Positions 1 through 15,040 of a DNA stretch of 64,000 nt are shown here, piece by piece; the first letter of the stretch is position 1; the number at the start of each line of letters is the position of its first letter. The position numbers and the translations under genes were made by a program. Under the pieces are notes generated by a model that was not told where the DNA came from, made no database searches, and saw only the letters and a program-made list of their open reading frames with translations. The DNA is from Brachionus plicatilis. Its lineage: Eukaryota; Rotifera; Eurotatoria; Ploima; Brachionidae. Where the stretch lies: assembly GCA_010279815.1 (NCBI GenBank), contig QEOQ01000214.1, positions 1,416,784 through 1,480,783 on the forward strand. Direction: 5' to 3'.

Positions 1-2583
1 TAATAGATGCTTTAACTGATCCAATTTATGGTCTCTTGGTTAATAAAACTAAGTTAACTAGATTTGGCAAAATGAAGCCATGGATTGCTGTTGCCATTCC
101 TTTGTGCTCCATAGCCTATATCATGATGTGGTATGCCCCAACGGGATTTTCACAGAATCAGCTATTCGTGTGGTATACTTTTTGGCACAGCTTTCAATTT
201 ACAGTTATTACGGTGAGAAATTGAATTAAAAAAATACATTGTTTTAAAATAAATTGTTTTGTTTTCAAGGGTATTAGAATACCACATACTGCTATGACAA
301 TGTACCTAAGCCATTCAAAGCAAGAAAGAGAAGCAATTACTGTTTATAGAATGGGTAAATATATTTTTTTTTATTAAAATTATTATTTTAAAAAATTTAC
401 TCTTTCTTATTCCATTTAATTTTTTTTATTACTTTATTTTTCAAGTAAATGAAAAGGGTTTATATTTATATATTATTTAAGGTTTTGAAATGATTGGATT
501 GCTTTTGGCTTTGGTAATTCAAGGGCCATTTGTTTCTGGAGATTCAAATTGTATTAAACTAAATGAAACCCAATTCGACTTTGATAATAAAACCAATCAA
601 ACAAATATTGATATTTTATCTAATTGGGATCAGTATAAATATACTTATATTGCGATTGTAATGACAGTGGTTTTTCTGGCTGGTAGCTTACCAATTGTGA
701 TTTTTGTCAATGAAAAGCCAGGTTTGTGCACAAAAATGTCTGAAAAAAAAATTAAACTTTTTTTAATAGAGTTGATAAAAGTCGTGGACAAAAAAGAAGA
801 CAAAAAAAAGAAAATTTCCACTTTTAAAGAACTAACTAGAATGTTTACTTTCAAGCCATATTTACTCATTATTGGCTCAACAATTATGACAACTTCATCA
901 ATTCAAGTAAAAAATTTAAATTTATATCTAATTCGTGATTTTAAATTTTTTTTCAAAAGATTATTCAAAGCAATCTTCAGTTGTATTTTGAATACGGATA
1001 CACAGCTATTAAAAGTTTATTTATTTACTCTATTTTGATAATTTTAGTGAGTATTTGTTTAAATTTTTTTTTCTTCATTTTCAAAATCTAAATATTAGCA
1101 AAAATAATATTTCACGTAAAATTCAGCTTCAGGAATTTATAGGAAGAACTAGTCACAGAAAATAACAATTTTTGAAAAAATAATTTTGAGATTAAGGTCT
1201 TTATTATTTTTTTTGAAAATTATATTAAGTAATCACAACTTTTTTTTCATTTTTCAAATTATTGCGCAATTTAAATATCAATATTATTGTAGAAAGTTTT
1301 TCTTATTTTTCTTAAATGCCTCAGTAGAATCGGAACTGTATAAGAAAAAATAATTTTTTCAGTAATTTTTTTTCAAATAGTTTCTAAAATTTTACGAAAA
1401 TTCTTTATTTTGATAGAAAAATAATTATTTGTTTAAAATATTTTTTGGTTTAAATATATTTGAGTAAAGACTTTAATTAAAAAGAGGGCAGTTTTGGTCT
1501 TAGTTAATAAAATATTCTGCTTAATAAATTTTCACTTTTCAATTTTTGACACTTTTTTATGGATGACAGATTTTAAATTTGTGGAAAAATAAAAATATTT
1601 TTTACAGCAAGAAATTTAAACAAAAAAAAAAAGAATTAAAAATTTTTAAAGAATTTTTTAACAGCCTTTTTTATTTAACTTTTAATTAAGAAATGGTTCT
1701 ATATGTCCAAAGCACTTCGATTTTTAGGTATTTTATTCTGAAATTTTAGGTTTTGAAGAATCAAAGAGCAAAGTACCACAGTGTTTTATTTAAATCATTT
1801 ACTAAAGGGCTGTGCCATTTTATTTGTACCTTTTTGGAAAAAACTGATGATGAAGATTGAAAAAACTACAGCACTCATAATAGGCAACTTGGTAAAATAA
1901 ATTCACAATAATTTTTAAAAATTTAATTTTTTTAATATATAAAAAATTTTTTAAAGACAATGATTCCTTTGCTAATTGGAGTTTTCTTTTTCAAAACAGA
2001 TCATATTGGAGAATTGATCACATTTTTTGGGCTTTCGATAATCGGTGCAAATTGCTTCACGGCAGCATTTCTAATACCACCAGCTTTGATTCCTGAGGCA
2101 TTAGATTCATACTATTTAAAATACCGTACAAGACCCGATGCTTTATTTTACACTTTTTTCACTATTGGTACTAAAATTTTAATTGCCATATACCTGGGTA
2201 TTTCACAAGAAGTTCTTGCGTATATTTTAAGATATATCTAACTGTAAAATATCTAAATTAATGTCTAGCATTGTCGGGTATAAAACCAGTGTTTGCAGTG
2301 AATATCAGAACGAAGAAGTCCAGGAGTCAATCAAATACTTGATAGCACCTTTACCGTTGGTTTTCTTAGTTCTCAGTTCTGTATGCATTTATTTCTATCC
2401 GATTGATTCGAAAAAAGCAGAGGAAAACTCAAAGTTGATCAGAAACATAAACAGGCAAGCTTTCTATTTTATTTTAATTTATTTTTTTAATAATTTTTTA
2501 ATAGAGAAAGTACTCAATCTGAAATTTATACAGTCGAATCTAAATCTGAATTGGTAATAGATCAAGATGAAAATTATTTTTAA
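1..2583 (+). CDS. MFSD2-type sodium-dependent lysolipid symporter, copy 1 (5' end outside the window)
   Basis: Major facilitator superfamily transporter of the MFSD2 group; vertebrate MFSD2A imports lysophosphatidylcholine with sodium across the plasma membrane. Exons read as 1-212, 270-354, 482-721, 770-906, 960-1046, 1808-1891, 1957-2219, 2269-2454 and 2505-2583, with phases matching throughout (about 457 residues visible). The first exon carries the cation motif DALTDP, followed by FGKMKPW and IPHTAMTMYLSH. The penultimate region has the transmembrane lysine in TIGTKILIAIYLGIS, equivalent to the essential MFSD2A lysine. The N-terminus lies before base 1. The intron at 2455-2504 begins with GC, not GT. 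The 48-nt intron at 722-769 has no stop and is a multiple of three, so retention would insert 16 residues. Copy 2 confirms nearly all exon boundaries. The substrate in this organism is inferred from family only. Confidence 0.9.
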
Positions 2584-3560
2584 GTTAAAATGGAGCTATG
2601 ATTTTTATATTAAGATTAAAATTTTAAGATTAAAAAAAAACAGCCAAAGAGAAAATTGTTATGATGATTTAATATTTTTAATTTTTATATTATGTATAAT
2701 ATGCTTTTAAAATTATTTCTCAGATTAATAAAAATAAAAAATATTAATTTATTTTAAAGTGCGAATTCCATTTGAGTAACACAAATTTTTAATAATTTTA
2801 AAAAAAGACATTATATTTAATTCAATATTTTTTCATTAAAAAACCAAAATATTAAAAAATTCAATTTATTTTTTTAACCTCAAAAAAATAAAAAAATACA
2901 TATTTTATTAAAAAATGTATATTAGAAAAATTCATCTTTTACAAAATTTATCTCTAAAAATTCAATATATTTTTGGGCGACATGAATTTATTTCATTCAT
3001 TTAAACTTATCAATTAAAAGCACCACGAAATATCGTGCCAAACATGTGCAATTCAAATGATTAAACGTTAATTTTTATATTCTTTTTTTAAATATGATGT
3101 ATAAATAAAAGATTTCTATCATTTTAATGATTTTTCTAAAATAAATTTGTTCACTTAAAATTTTGGTATTCTATTAAAAATTGAAGTGGGTTTTATTATA
3201 AAGTGATAATACTTTTCAGTCTTATCATTTTATTTCTACAAGATTAGTTTAATGACATTATCACAAAAATAATTTTAAACTTTTTTTATTTTTTTTATGA
3301 AAAAATTTCGAATTAAAATCCCATTATCAATTATTAAGAGAATTTTAAGCATTTACTTCAAAATTTTTTTGATTCTTAGAGCAAATAAAAATTTGTTTTT
3401 TTAATTAAAGCCTTGATAAAAAAATATTTTACGATAAAAAATTTTTTAGATAAATATTCATAATTAAATGGTTTAGCCACTATGATTATGAGTTCAATGA
3501 TTATCTAAATTTTTTAAAATCTTACTTTGAGACTTGTTGAATTAAAAAATAAAATAATAA
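2584..3560. other. Intergenic spacer between the two MFSD2 copies
   Basis: About 1 kb of AT-rich sequence with no open frame of note. It should hold the 3' end of copy 1 and the promoter of copy 2. I see no clear TATA box or polyadenylation signal that stands out from the AT background. Confidence 0.6.
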
Positions 3561-6500
3561 ATGACAAAAATTAAGAGCTCGAAAAAAAGTGATCATCAAG
3601 CCAGCTACAAAATAATTAATGTTGAACTTGTCATACCATCTGAAGCTGGAAAGTACTTGGAATCAAGCGCAAAAATGTATAGTGATCAAAACGAAATGAA
3701 ATTTTATCAGAGATTTTTTTTTGGACTAGCAGGTCTACCTTTTCAAGTCTATTTCTGCGCTATTGGCGTTTTCACCACTGTTTATTTGCTGAATAAAGCT
3801 GGTCTACCACCAGAGAAAACAACGTAATTTCTAAAAATACGGAGTTTTAATATTTAATCTATCTTTTCCATTAAGATATATCTTGTTCACGAGTAGAATA
3901 ATAGATGCCATTACTGATCCAATTTATGGATATTTAGTTGAGAAAAGTAGGGTTACTCGATTTGGGAAAATGAAACCTTGGTAAATTTGAAAATTGGTAA
4001 TTAAATAAATATTTTTAACAATTCTTTTTCTGTTTGCTCAAAGGATAGCGGTATCAATACCTTTAAGCGCTATCAGCTACGTAATGATGTGGTATGCTCC
4101 TCCAACTTTTTCAGAAACCCAATTGTTTGTATGGTTTATTTTCTGGCACAGTGCACAATTTACTTTCATAACAGTAGATTTTAATTCTATCAAAAACTAA
4201 TTTAAAAATAGAAATTTAAAAGGGGTTCAGAATACCGCACACAGCTATGACAATGTATTTAAGTCATTCTCTAAAAGAAAGAGAAAACTTGACTATTCTA
4301 AGAATGGGTAAAAATTTGGGTTTTTTTTTCAAAAATTTGGTACTAAAGTTAATCAGCAAGCGAAATGGTTGGTCTGCTTGTTGCGCTTGGAATCCAAGGT
4401 CCTTTGGTGGCTAACGATTCTGCTTGTTTGAAAAAGAATGCATCCGGTGAAATAATTCCTAATCAAGATTCTGAATCTTACAATAACTGGGAACAATTTA
4501 AATATACATACATAGCTATTATAATGACTGTGATATTCCTTATTGGCACCATACCACTAATAATATTTGTAAATGAAAAGCCAGGTATTGTTTTGTGAAA
4601 TTTTTTCACCAAATTTAATTATATAATAATTTAGAACTGATAAATGCTTCAGCTGAAACTCAAAATGTGGAAGAAAGAGTGTCATTTTGGATTTCACTTA
4701 AGAGAATATTTACTTTCAGACCATTTATAATTCTGCTAATATCAACCATTTTGTCAACCTCGGCTATTCAAGTTTTTTTTAAAATTTAAAATTTTTCTTT
4801 AATTTTTAAAAAGATTAAAAATTATTTAAGATCATTCAAGCCAATTTTCAATTATATTTTGACTATAGTTATGTTGCAATTTCGGAAAAATTCACCATCA
4901 CAATTTTCGTTCTTTTGGTATATTTGTACAAAAAAGTCTGATCACTAATAACGTAGCAAAAAAAATCAAATACAGTAATACAGTAATAATTTGATTCTTG
5001 ATTTTACCATATTTGATTTTAATTTACGTAAAATATTGTCATTTTGAATTTAAAGTGAAATCTCCACATTTTTTTGTTATTCTCTGTGTTTTTTTGTGAT
5101 TGCATATTTAATGAAAAATTTTAATTTTTTTTTTTTTTTTTCACAGAAAGATAGCTACCATAGCGAAACTACATCTAGTCTCGCTCCACAGGTCTCCTGC
5201 TGTAGCTTATTATCATTATTATTATTAAAAATAAAATTTAACAACACGTAAATTACCGTAAATTCGTAAATTTTTTTCATTTAGGATTTTACGATTTGAA
5301 TTACCGTTAATTAGGGAAATCAACGTAAAATATGTTAAAATCCTTGCATCAAATCACTGAGTATTTGAAAAATATTTTGATTAACAAGAAAAAATAGGAC
5401 TAAAATAAATAATATTTTTATTTTAAATTAAGTCGAAAACCTTCTTTTTCTGTACATTCTAGTAAATTTAATTTATGTTTGAGGCTTATGAGAAAATTTG
5501 TGATTTTTTTTTAAATATTCAAAATTAGGGCAAAATGTTATTTATTGTACATTTTTATATTTTTACATTATTACATTTTTGAGAGAAGAAAAAAAATCTC
5601 AAAATCACAAAATCTAAAAATTTTTCATTCAAGAAAAGTAATAATAAATTCGCAATTAATTAAAAGGGATTTTAAAAAAATTATCCTTGGTTTTTACATT
5701 TAAATTTTTCTAAAACTCCTTTTTAAGTAATTGCGAATTTATCATTACTTTTCTTGAATGAAAATTTTTTTAGATTTTTTGATTTTGAGATTTTTTATTC
5801 TTCTCTCAAAAATGTAAAAATGTAAAAATATAAAAATTTACAATAAATAACATTTTGCCAAAATTGGGTTATTTGTATTCAGAGCTGTTTAAAAGTCACA
5901 AGTCTCAAGTAAAGTCCAAGTCCAGGCTTTTTTTTTTTTTTTCAAAAGTCCCACCAAAGACTTTAATTTGAAAAAAATTTTATTTGAAAAAAAAAAAAAA
6001 AGTCTTGACTTTGACTTTTATTTTGGGACTTTTAAACAACTCTGTTTGTATTTATATTTTTTATCAAAAAATATAATAGAAATTTAATAGAATTTAATTA
6101 AATATTAAAATTATAGTCTTTAGAAATACAGTTAAAACCGTTTAGATGAAATTTTCACTTATAATAAACTAAACCTCTGAGAAGAAAAACTTTTTCTACA
6201 CTTTTTTCTGTACTACTTTTTTGCAAAAAATTTATCGGATATAATTAATTGGTTTTTAAAAATAAATAAAATAAAATTTTTTCAGGCTTAACTTAATTTA
6301 TTAAAAAAGTTGATGTTTTTTTTATTAAAAATTCGAACTTTCTATATATGATAAATAATGCTAAAAATGATAAACAAACAATCAGAGGACTGCTTTTAGT
6401 TGAATCCAAATTCTTAATTGTTTGAACCAAGGTTTATAAAACAAAAGATTTTTTTAAAAAAAATTTTTGGTTTATAAAAAATTGTCTGATCTAAGAAATT

Positions 6501-7432
6501 TTTTCTTGTTCAAAATTTCTAAAGACCCGGATCAAAAATTTTAAGCAAAATTATTATCTAATAGTAATTAATTAATTATTTTATTTTGATTTTTAAATTA
6601 TTTCATGCTAAACTTGTCGAATAAAATAAAATTTTTAGGCTTTTTATTTTTTACACGTGAACTTGCTACGAAAATGGTAATCAGGTTTTCTCACATTATC
6701 ATTCAATAGAGTTGAAGTTTTATTTAATTTTTTTAATGCTTTTTTTAAAAAGGGATGTGCCATTCTTTTTGTTCCTATTTGGAAATTATTGTTGACAAAA
6801 TTTGACAAAAATAGGGTTTTTATTGTCGGAAATTTGGTAAATAAACAAAATTGATACTTTATTTATTATTTTTAAACATTGATGATAAAGCTAATGGTGC
6901 CATTATTGATTGGAATTTTTTTTTTTAGCACAAACAAAACTATTGAAATAGTTCTATTTTTTGTTTTTGTGGTAATTGCAGCTAATAGTTTTACCTGTTC
7001 GTTTCTAGTGCCTTGGTCAATGCTGCCAGAAGTGTTGGATGCATTTTTTATTGAGTATCGTTCAAAACAAGATGCGCTGTTTTATACATTTTTGGCTCTT
7101 GGTACGAAAGTTGTGATAGCGTTTTATTATGGAATTTCACAAGTGGTTTTAGGGCTAGTACAATATGAGTCCAACGTTTGTGCAGAATTTCAAAATGAAA
7201 AAGTAGCTTCGTCAATAAAGTATTTGGTGGCACCTACTCCATTGGCATTTGTCATACTTAGTTCGATCTGCATATTTTTTTTTCCAATTAATTCAAAGTT
7301 GGCAAAAAAGAATTCCGAACTGATCAAACAAATCAAACAGTTAAATTGAAAATTTTTTAATTTTTTTTATTATTTTTTATTTAAAGGGAAGGAGCTAAAA
7401 AAGATGAAATTTATAAACAAATTAGATTTTAA
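3561..7432 (+). CDS. MFSD2-type sodium-dependent lysolipid symporter, copy 2 (complete)
   Basis: Complete tandem paralogue of the upstream gene, predicted 537 residues, close to the length of vertebrate MFSD2A. Exons: 3561-3823, 3876-3980, 4044-4173, 4223-4307, 4357-4584, 4635-4771, 4831-4917, 6753-6836, 6891-7339 and 7387-7432; all phases join. The ATG at 3561 starts a polar N-terminus, then the first helix (RFFFGLAGLPFQVYF). The sodium-site motif IIDAITDPIYG lies near residues 96-106, and the helix-11 lysine sits in ALGTKVVIAFYYGIS. The last intron (7340-7386) is needed to reach a C-terminus resembling copy 1; without it the frame stops at 7349. An intron at 3981-4043 is absent from copy 1, and the intron of copy 1 at 2220-2268 is absent here. 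The 1.8-kb intron 4918-6752 hosts inserted elements. Role as a lysolipid importer is inferred from family. Confidence 0.92.
4975..5355. repeat. Degenerate ACGTAAA-rich inverted repeat in MFSD2 copy 2 intron
   Basis: The left part runs through CAGTAATAATTTGAT and TTTACGTAAAATATTG; the right part has several GTAAATT/ACGTAAAAT runs and ends ATCAAATCACTG. The arrangement resembles the cleaner foldback at 36766-37086, so this may be an old copy of the same family. No target-site duplication could be assigned. Confidence 0.4.
5529..5859. mobile_element. Foldback MITE, termini GGCAAAATG...CATTTTGCC
   Basis: Long inverted repeat of 331 bp in the large intron of MFSD2 copy 2. The two arms (about 5529-5660 and 5735-5859) are near-perfect reverse complements, including ATTTATTGTACATTTTTATA and a segment containing AGTAATAATAAATTCGC. 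Flanks are AAAATTAG and AAAATTGG, an 8-bp duplication with one mismatch. No coding capacity. Confidence 0.75.
5880..6044. mobile_element. hAT-like MITE, family CAGAGTTGTTTAAAAGTC
   Basis: A 165-bp element with terminal inverted repeats CAGAGCTGTTTAAAAGTC and (reverse complement) CAGAGTTGTTTAAAAGTC. It is flanked on both sides by the exact 8-bp duplication TTTGTATT (5872-5879 and 6045-6052), as expected for hAT transposition. It is non-coding and lies 20 bp from the preceding foldback element. Relatives occur at 21469, 23776, 40982 and 54140. Confidence 0.85.
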
Positions 7433-7486
7433 ATTTTGAAGTGTTTATTTTTTACAAAATGAAATAAAATTTAAAACAAGTTTAGC

Positions 7487-10011
<2,525 letters not shown>

Positions 10012-12039
10012 CGAAAATTTAAAAAAATTAATTAAAAAATACGAAAAAGTTAAAGCATTACTAATGTATTCATATGATCAATCACATGATAAATTAAAAA
10101 TAATGTTAATTTATTTAAGTAAAAACTGTTTGTACAAAGATTTTGATTATCTAAAGATTTCATAAATTTTTTTTAATTTATGAGACAAACAGAGTTTTTT
10201 TTTTAGAATTTTAAATGTAATTATAAGCAGATTTACAAAATTTATATCATTTTGAAAATAAATTAAATAGCTTTTTCTTTTTTGAATTTCTAAATGTAAT
10301 GCATAACCACGTAATATAATGTAAAATGAAATATCTTTTTGCAATATTAGAATCATCCTTACTGAATTTGGAATTTTAAAAAAATTTATAAAAAAAGATG
10401 TTTTTTTACCACATACTTGTTGTTTTTGTCTAATCTATAAGGAAAATAATTCTAGGTTTATGAAACCAATTATCAAAATTTTTCTGATTACTTTGATTGA
10501 TTCAGATTAGCCTGAGTTCTATAAACTGAGTCATTCTTAAACTTAGTCTGTATAAAATATTCAATACGGTTTTTAAAAGGTTTATTGTCAACTAAAATGA
10601 AAAATTTAGCTCTAATTTTTTTTTTAAGTTTAAAAATATTTTAATGTACCTTATTCTGTAGATTTAAGTCTTATTAAAGATCCTTCAGGTGTAAATGACG
10701 ACTTGTCAAATCACTAAAATTTATGCATCTAATAATATCGATATTAAAAAAAGTTTATTTAAATTTTTCTTTTTTTTTTCAACATTTTCTCACTTTTTTT
10801 GAAATATTTCACTAAGATCTAAAAATTTTGCGAAAATTTGGAAAAAAAAAATTCTTTTCTTAAAATTTTACCCGAATTGCTGAAAATTTACTAAAATTTT
10901 TGTTAAAACCACTGGTACAGTACTGTATTATGGGTAACACTAAAAACGTAAAATAAAAAAAATTAGAATTGATAATTGGTAGAAAAAATTTATAAATTTG
11001 AAAAATTATAGAAAAAAAACGTAGAATTTTTAAAGTTAAAAAAAAGTAAAAGCACTGATTAATTTTTCGAGCACTTTCTATTTTAAATAAAATCTACTAA
11101 TGTTAATTAATTTTTTTGTTTTAAATAGTTAGTTAATTTGTGTTTATCTAAAACCGAAAAGGAATCCGTCTAACTAAAATTCAAGCAATTTAATTTGTAC
11201 TCATTTGATAATTTATTAATCTTATAATTACATTCAACCAACAATTTTTGTTTCAACTCAATTTCTAAATTAATGGAGAATTTTGACTCATTTTTGAAAA
11301 TTTTAGTTGTATTTTTTTATTGCTACTATTTATTTTAATAAGAAGAACTTTTTTTGATATTTTAAAAGTGTCATTAATTTCTTAAAATTTTAATTTATAT
11401 TCTTTAGTTCTACAATTTTTTGTCTTTCTATCTTGATATTTTTCTACATTTAAAAATTCTATCAATTTTTTAGCTGTAATCTACGTTTTAATATGTTATC
11501 CCCTCATCTATTATTATTTCTTTGCAAAAGATATTATTCGGTCGACTAAAAAAAAATATTCAGAAAATTATGAATAAGTGAAGCTTGTTTTAAAATTAAA
11601 CCAGTTTAACCATGCTTCAAAATTTCAACAATATTAAAATGGACTATTTTAGTAATAAAAATATCTTAGAAGATAATTTTTCTAATGCAAAAAAAAACTT
11701 TTGAAGAAAAGTAATTTATAAAATGAATTGTTGCATGATATTTTTTATTAAATTTTAAGAAAAAGAATCTTGGACTTTATTCACAACATCAGTTATGACA
11801 TTATAACTCAATTGACTGAATTTAAATTTCCAACGTTAAATCTTAAATGCATATCAGAGAAGACACTAATTCGATGTTTAAACTTTTTGAGCTCAAGCAA
11901 CACTCACAAATTAGGTTTTTTAAAATATCACTATTTAAGCGTTGTACATCAAATTGTTGTCAATTATTCATAGATTGATTAGCCAAGATCAATATCTAAC
12001 AAAAAGGTATTAAAAATTAATTTTAATAATTAAAAAAAT

Positions 12040-12292
12040 TTTAAGTCGAGTCATGACTTGATTCAATTTTTTTTTTTTATTAAGTCTAAGTTATGACTTG
12101 CACAAAATTTTTTATCAATATCTGCTTCATTTGGACCAATTTAAAGAATTTTTTCATAATTTGGTTACATTAACAGATCACATGGGTCAAGATTAACAGC
12201 CAGGAATTTGGAAGCAACTCATTTATTGGTATCAAATATGGATTTATAAAGTCATTGACTTGACTTGACTTGTGACTTTAAAAACAACTCTG
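12040..12292. mobile_element. Truncated hAT-like MITE remnant
   Basis: The right end reads TTGACTTGTGACTTTAAAAACAACTCTG, close to the CAGAGTTGTTTAAAAGTC family in reverse, and the left part has matching AAGTCGAGTCATGACTTGA tracts. The left terminus and target-site duplication cannot be found, so this is an old or truncated copy. Confidence 0.5.
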
Positions 12293-12366
12293 GAATGTAT
12301 CTAGAAGTTCTTTTAATATAGTAATTTAATTTTTTTAATCAAATAAAAAAATTAAAATTTCCTTAG

Positions 12367-12528
12367 AAAGCCACATCTAAAGGAATTGTTGCTGGTGAAG
12401 TTGGAATTTTATTTGGTGCAAGTCTTTTGATAGACACATATACCTTGAAGCCTAAAGAATTTTTTTATATTTTGTTTTTAAAGAAAAAAAAATTGAAATC
12501 GATTAAATGTTTTGGTACCCTAAGATAA
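12367..12528 (+). pseudogene. Possible orphan exon or gene relic
   Basis: After an acceptor-like CCTTAG, an open frame of 53 codons begins KATSKGIVAGEVGILFGA and includes a hydrophobic glycine-rich stretch like a membrane helix, then drifts into a lysine-rich tail. Composition is more gene-like than its surroundings. I could not link it to a neighbouring exon or name a family. Confidence 0.25.
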
Positions 12529-14023
12529 CCATTTATAAAAAAATATCTAATTTTTAGGCTTTATTCATAATTTTGTAGGTTGTCTTCTAGATTTAGATCT
12601 AGACAATAAATTTAGACATTCAATTAATAATTATTATTATTATTTATATTGTTATTAATTGCTTTATCTTCTTCAAAAACAAATATTATAAAAACAAAAT
12701 AAAATTTATAGTAAAATTAACTGTTTAAAATTTACTGAAGTAGAAAAATAAAATTATTTCAGTTTGAATGAATGGATATTAAAGTTATAAATTTAAATTT
12801 GTGAATTAACTTTACCTGAATTATCTAAATTTTTGAGTGTTTTTGTTAAATAAATTAAAGATCAATCATATTGATGTTAATTTAGTAATGAACCATTATA
12901 TTTATTTCTTAAAAATTATTAAAATCATTAGATTATTCAAGCTTTAAAATTTTAAATGATCGTTTTGATCCTAAAATTTGATCTAAAATTTAATTTGCCG
13001 TTTTTAAACTCCCAATTTTGAAACTTTGAATACCAAATAAGAATAGTTTTATTGTTTAAAATTTCTTAAATATTACCAATTACCATTATTAAATAAAATC
13101 ACGCGTAAAATTACGTTAAAATAGAAATTCATAGCACAACTGTAAGTAGTTTTTTTCATTTTTTTTTAAATTGTGTTAATTAGTAAAAAATGCTTTGTTT
13201 AAAAATTGAACTCATTTTCCGCATTATAAAAGTTATTGATCTTCTTTGTAATTTAAAAATTTAGAGACCTATGTTTTTAAGTGATTTTGAATATTTTTTT
13301 AAAGGACTTTTTGATATTGCAAAAAAATAAGTAAAAAATTTCTAAATACTTAAATATTTTATGTTTTTTAGAACATTTTTCTATATTTTAGAAGAAAGTT
13401 ATTTTTTTGCAATGAAATTTAAAGATTTTTGTTTTAAAAGAATAAAAACCAAACATTTTATGTTTGATGTAATCTATTTTATTCCAATAGAAAAACGATT
13501 GCAAAAGTAATTCACTCTTTTTCATGCATTTTCAAATATGTATAAAAATATTTATTAAAAGACCAAAAAATACACCAAATGTTTTATCCAATTTTTAAGG
13601 TTTTTTACACTTTACTCACTCTTAAAAATATACACTTAATAAGTTAATTTAAATTTTAAATTTTATTTTAAATAAACAAAATTGTTTGTAACACCATTTA
13701 AATCATAAGCAGAGTTATTAATTTTTTCTACCGATTCGCTGGTTTTCGAAATATTTTGCGAGAACTTAAAATTTTAATTATTTCTATTTATTTAAATTTA
13801 ACGCTCCATATGCGGAATAAAAAAAGCTATTAAATTTAAACAAAAAAATAAAATTCTTAAATTATATTTAGTTTAAAAATTATCTTAATAAAATAAACTG
13901 GACTAAAAAAATTAATATTTTATGTTTTTATTTTAATTTGTTTCTTATTTCATGTTTTGATCTAGTCCCGAAAATTCTTCTAAAAAGCTAATAAGGATTA
14001 ACGAGACCTGTTAATATTTTGCT

Positions 14024-14603
14024 CAGACTTGGGCAAAAGTCAAAAAAAAAAGTCATTTTAAAGTCTTTTCAAAGTCAAGTCAAATGACTTGACTTTAAAT
14101 ATTTTTTTTAAAAAAAAAGTCAATTGACATGACTTTAATTTTTTTTGTTAGCAAAAAAATTTTGCAAATTTATTTATTTAATTGTTTATCTGTATCGAGC
14201 TAGTGCTCCTTCAGAATGAAAATATAAAAAAAAAAAAATATATATAAAATCTGTTTTTATCATGAATGAAGCATCCATCGCTGTCGGTCTACTCATCTAG
14301 ACTCCTGGATTGATTTGAACTAGTCGAAATCGGTAAAAAGGTCGAAAGGGGTCTTTTATTCTGAAGGAGCACTAGCTCGATACAGATAAACAAATAAATA
14401 AATAAATTTGCAAAATTTTTTTGCTAACAAAAAAAATTAAAGTCACTTGACTTGACTTGACTTTAAAAAATAAAAATTGAAGTCAAGTTTTTATTTTGTT
14501 TCTTTTTTAAAGTTAAGTCAGATGACTTAACTTTAAAAAAAAATTTAAAGTCAAGTCAGATGACTTGACTTGACTTTGACTTGATGACTTTTGCCCAAGT
14601 CTG
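14024..14603. mobile_element. hAT-like palindromic MITE, termini CAGACTTGGGCAAAAGTC
   Basis: A 580-bp element that is almost entirely an inverted repeat. Termini are CAGACTTGGGCAAAAGTCA and its reverse complement at the right end. The exact 8-bp duplication ATTTTGCT flanks it (14016-14023 and 14604-14611). Subterminal regions are built of repeated TGACTTGACTT units. The core holds two inverted copies of the dispersed repeat containing TTATCTGTATCGAGC, either as an internal stem or as captured sequence. No transposase frame is present. Confidence 0.88.
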
Positions 14604-14724
14604 ATTTTGCTTAATAAAGCAATAGTATTTAGCAATAGTAATTCAACCAACAAGTACGTTGACAAAATATTTGCTTGAAATGAGTTTACTCGATTTTGAC
14701 TTTTCGATATTTAAAACTTCTTAT

Positions 14725-14796
14725 GTTGCTGCAAGCGCTTTCAGCTTAACTTTTAAAATATTCAAAACATTCGAATATTTAAAATGTAAAAGGTTG
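14725..14796. repeat. 72-bp direct duplication, copy 1
   Basis: Starts GTTGCTGCAAGCGCTTTCAG and ends AAAGGTTG. It matches 15208-15279 with only a few substitutions over 72 bp, in direct orientation 483 bp apart. In this copy the sequence continues into a different downstream segment. Confidence 0.85.
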
Positions 14797-15040
14797 CAAT
14801 CAGAGTGTCGAAGCAAGTTGGTAGAACAGAGACATTTTTTCAAAAAATAATTTTATAATTTTTTATAATTAATTTTATTATAATTTTCTTTTTTAAGATA
14901 AATTTCTAATCTTATATTCAAAATCATGTTTCAAAATTAAAAAATGTCTTCTTTCCCACTGACACTGCCACTCAATAGCCATCAAATACACAGGTGTCAA
15001 GTTCGCACAACAATTGTGTAAAGTTGCTAAAAATTTATTA

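Larger units (their letters stand above)
10012..14023. other. AT-rich stretch without a confident gene
   Basis: The first few hundred bases should contain the KIAA0930 promoter. The rest is low-complexity A/T with scattered stops in all frames. I see only an old hAT-like fragment (about 12040-12292) and a short coding-like piece (12367-12528), both listed separately. Confidence 0.6.
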
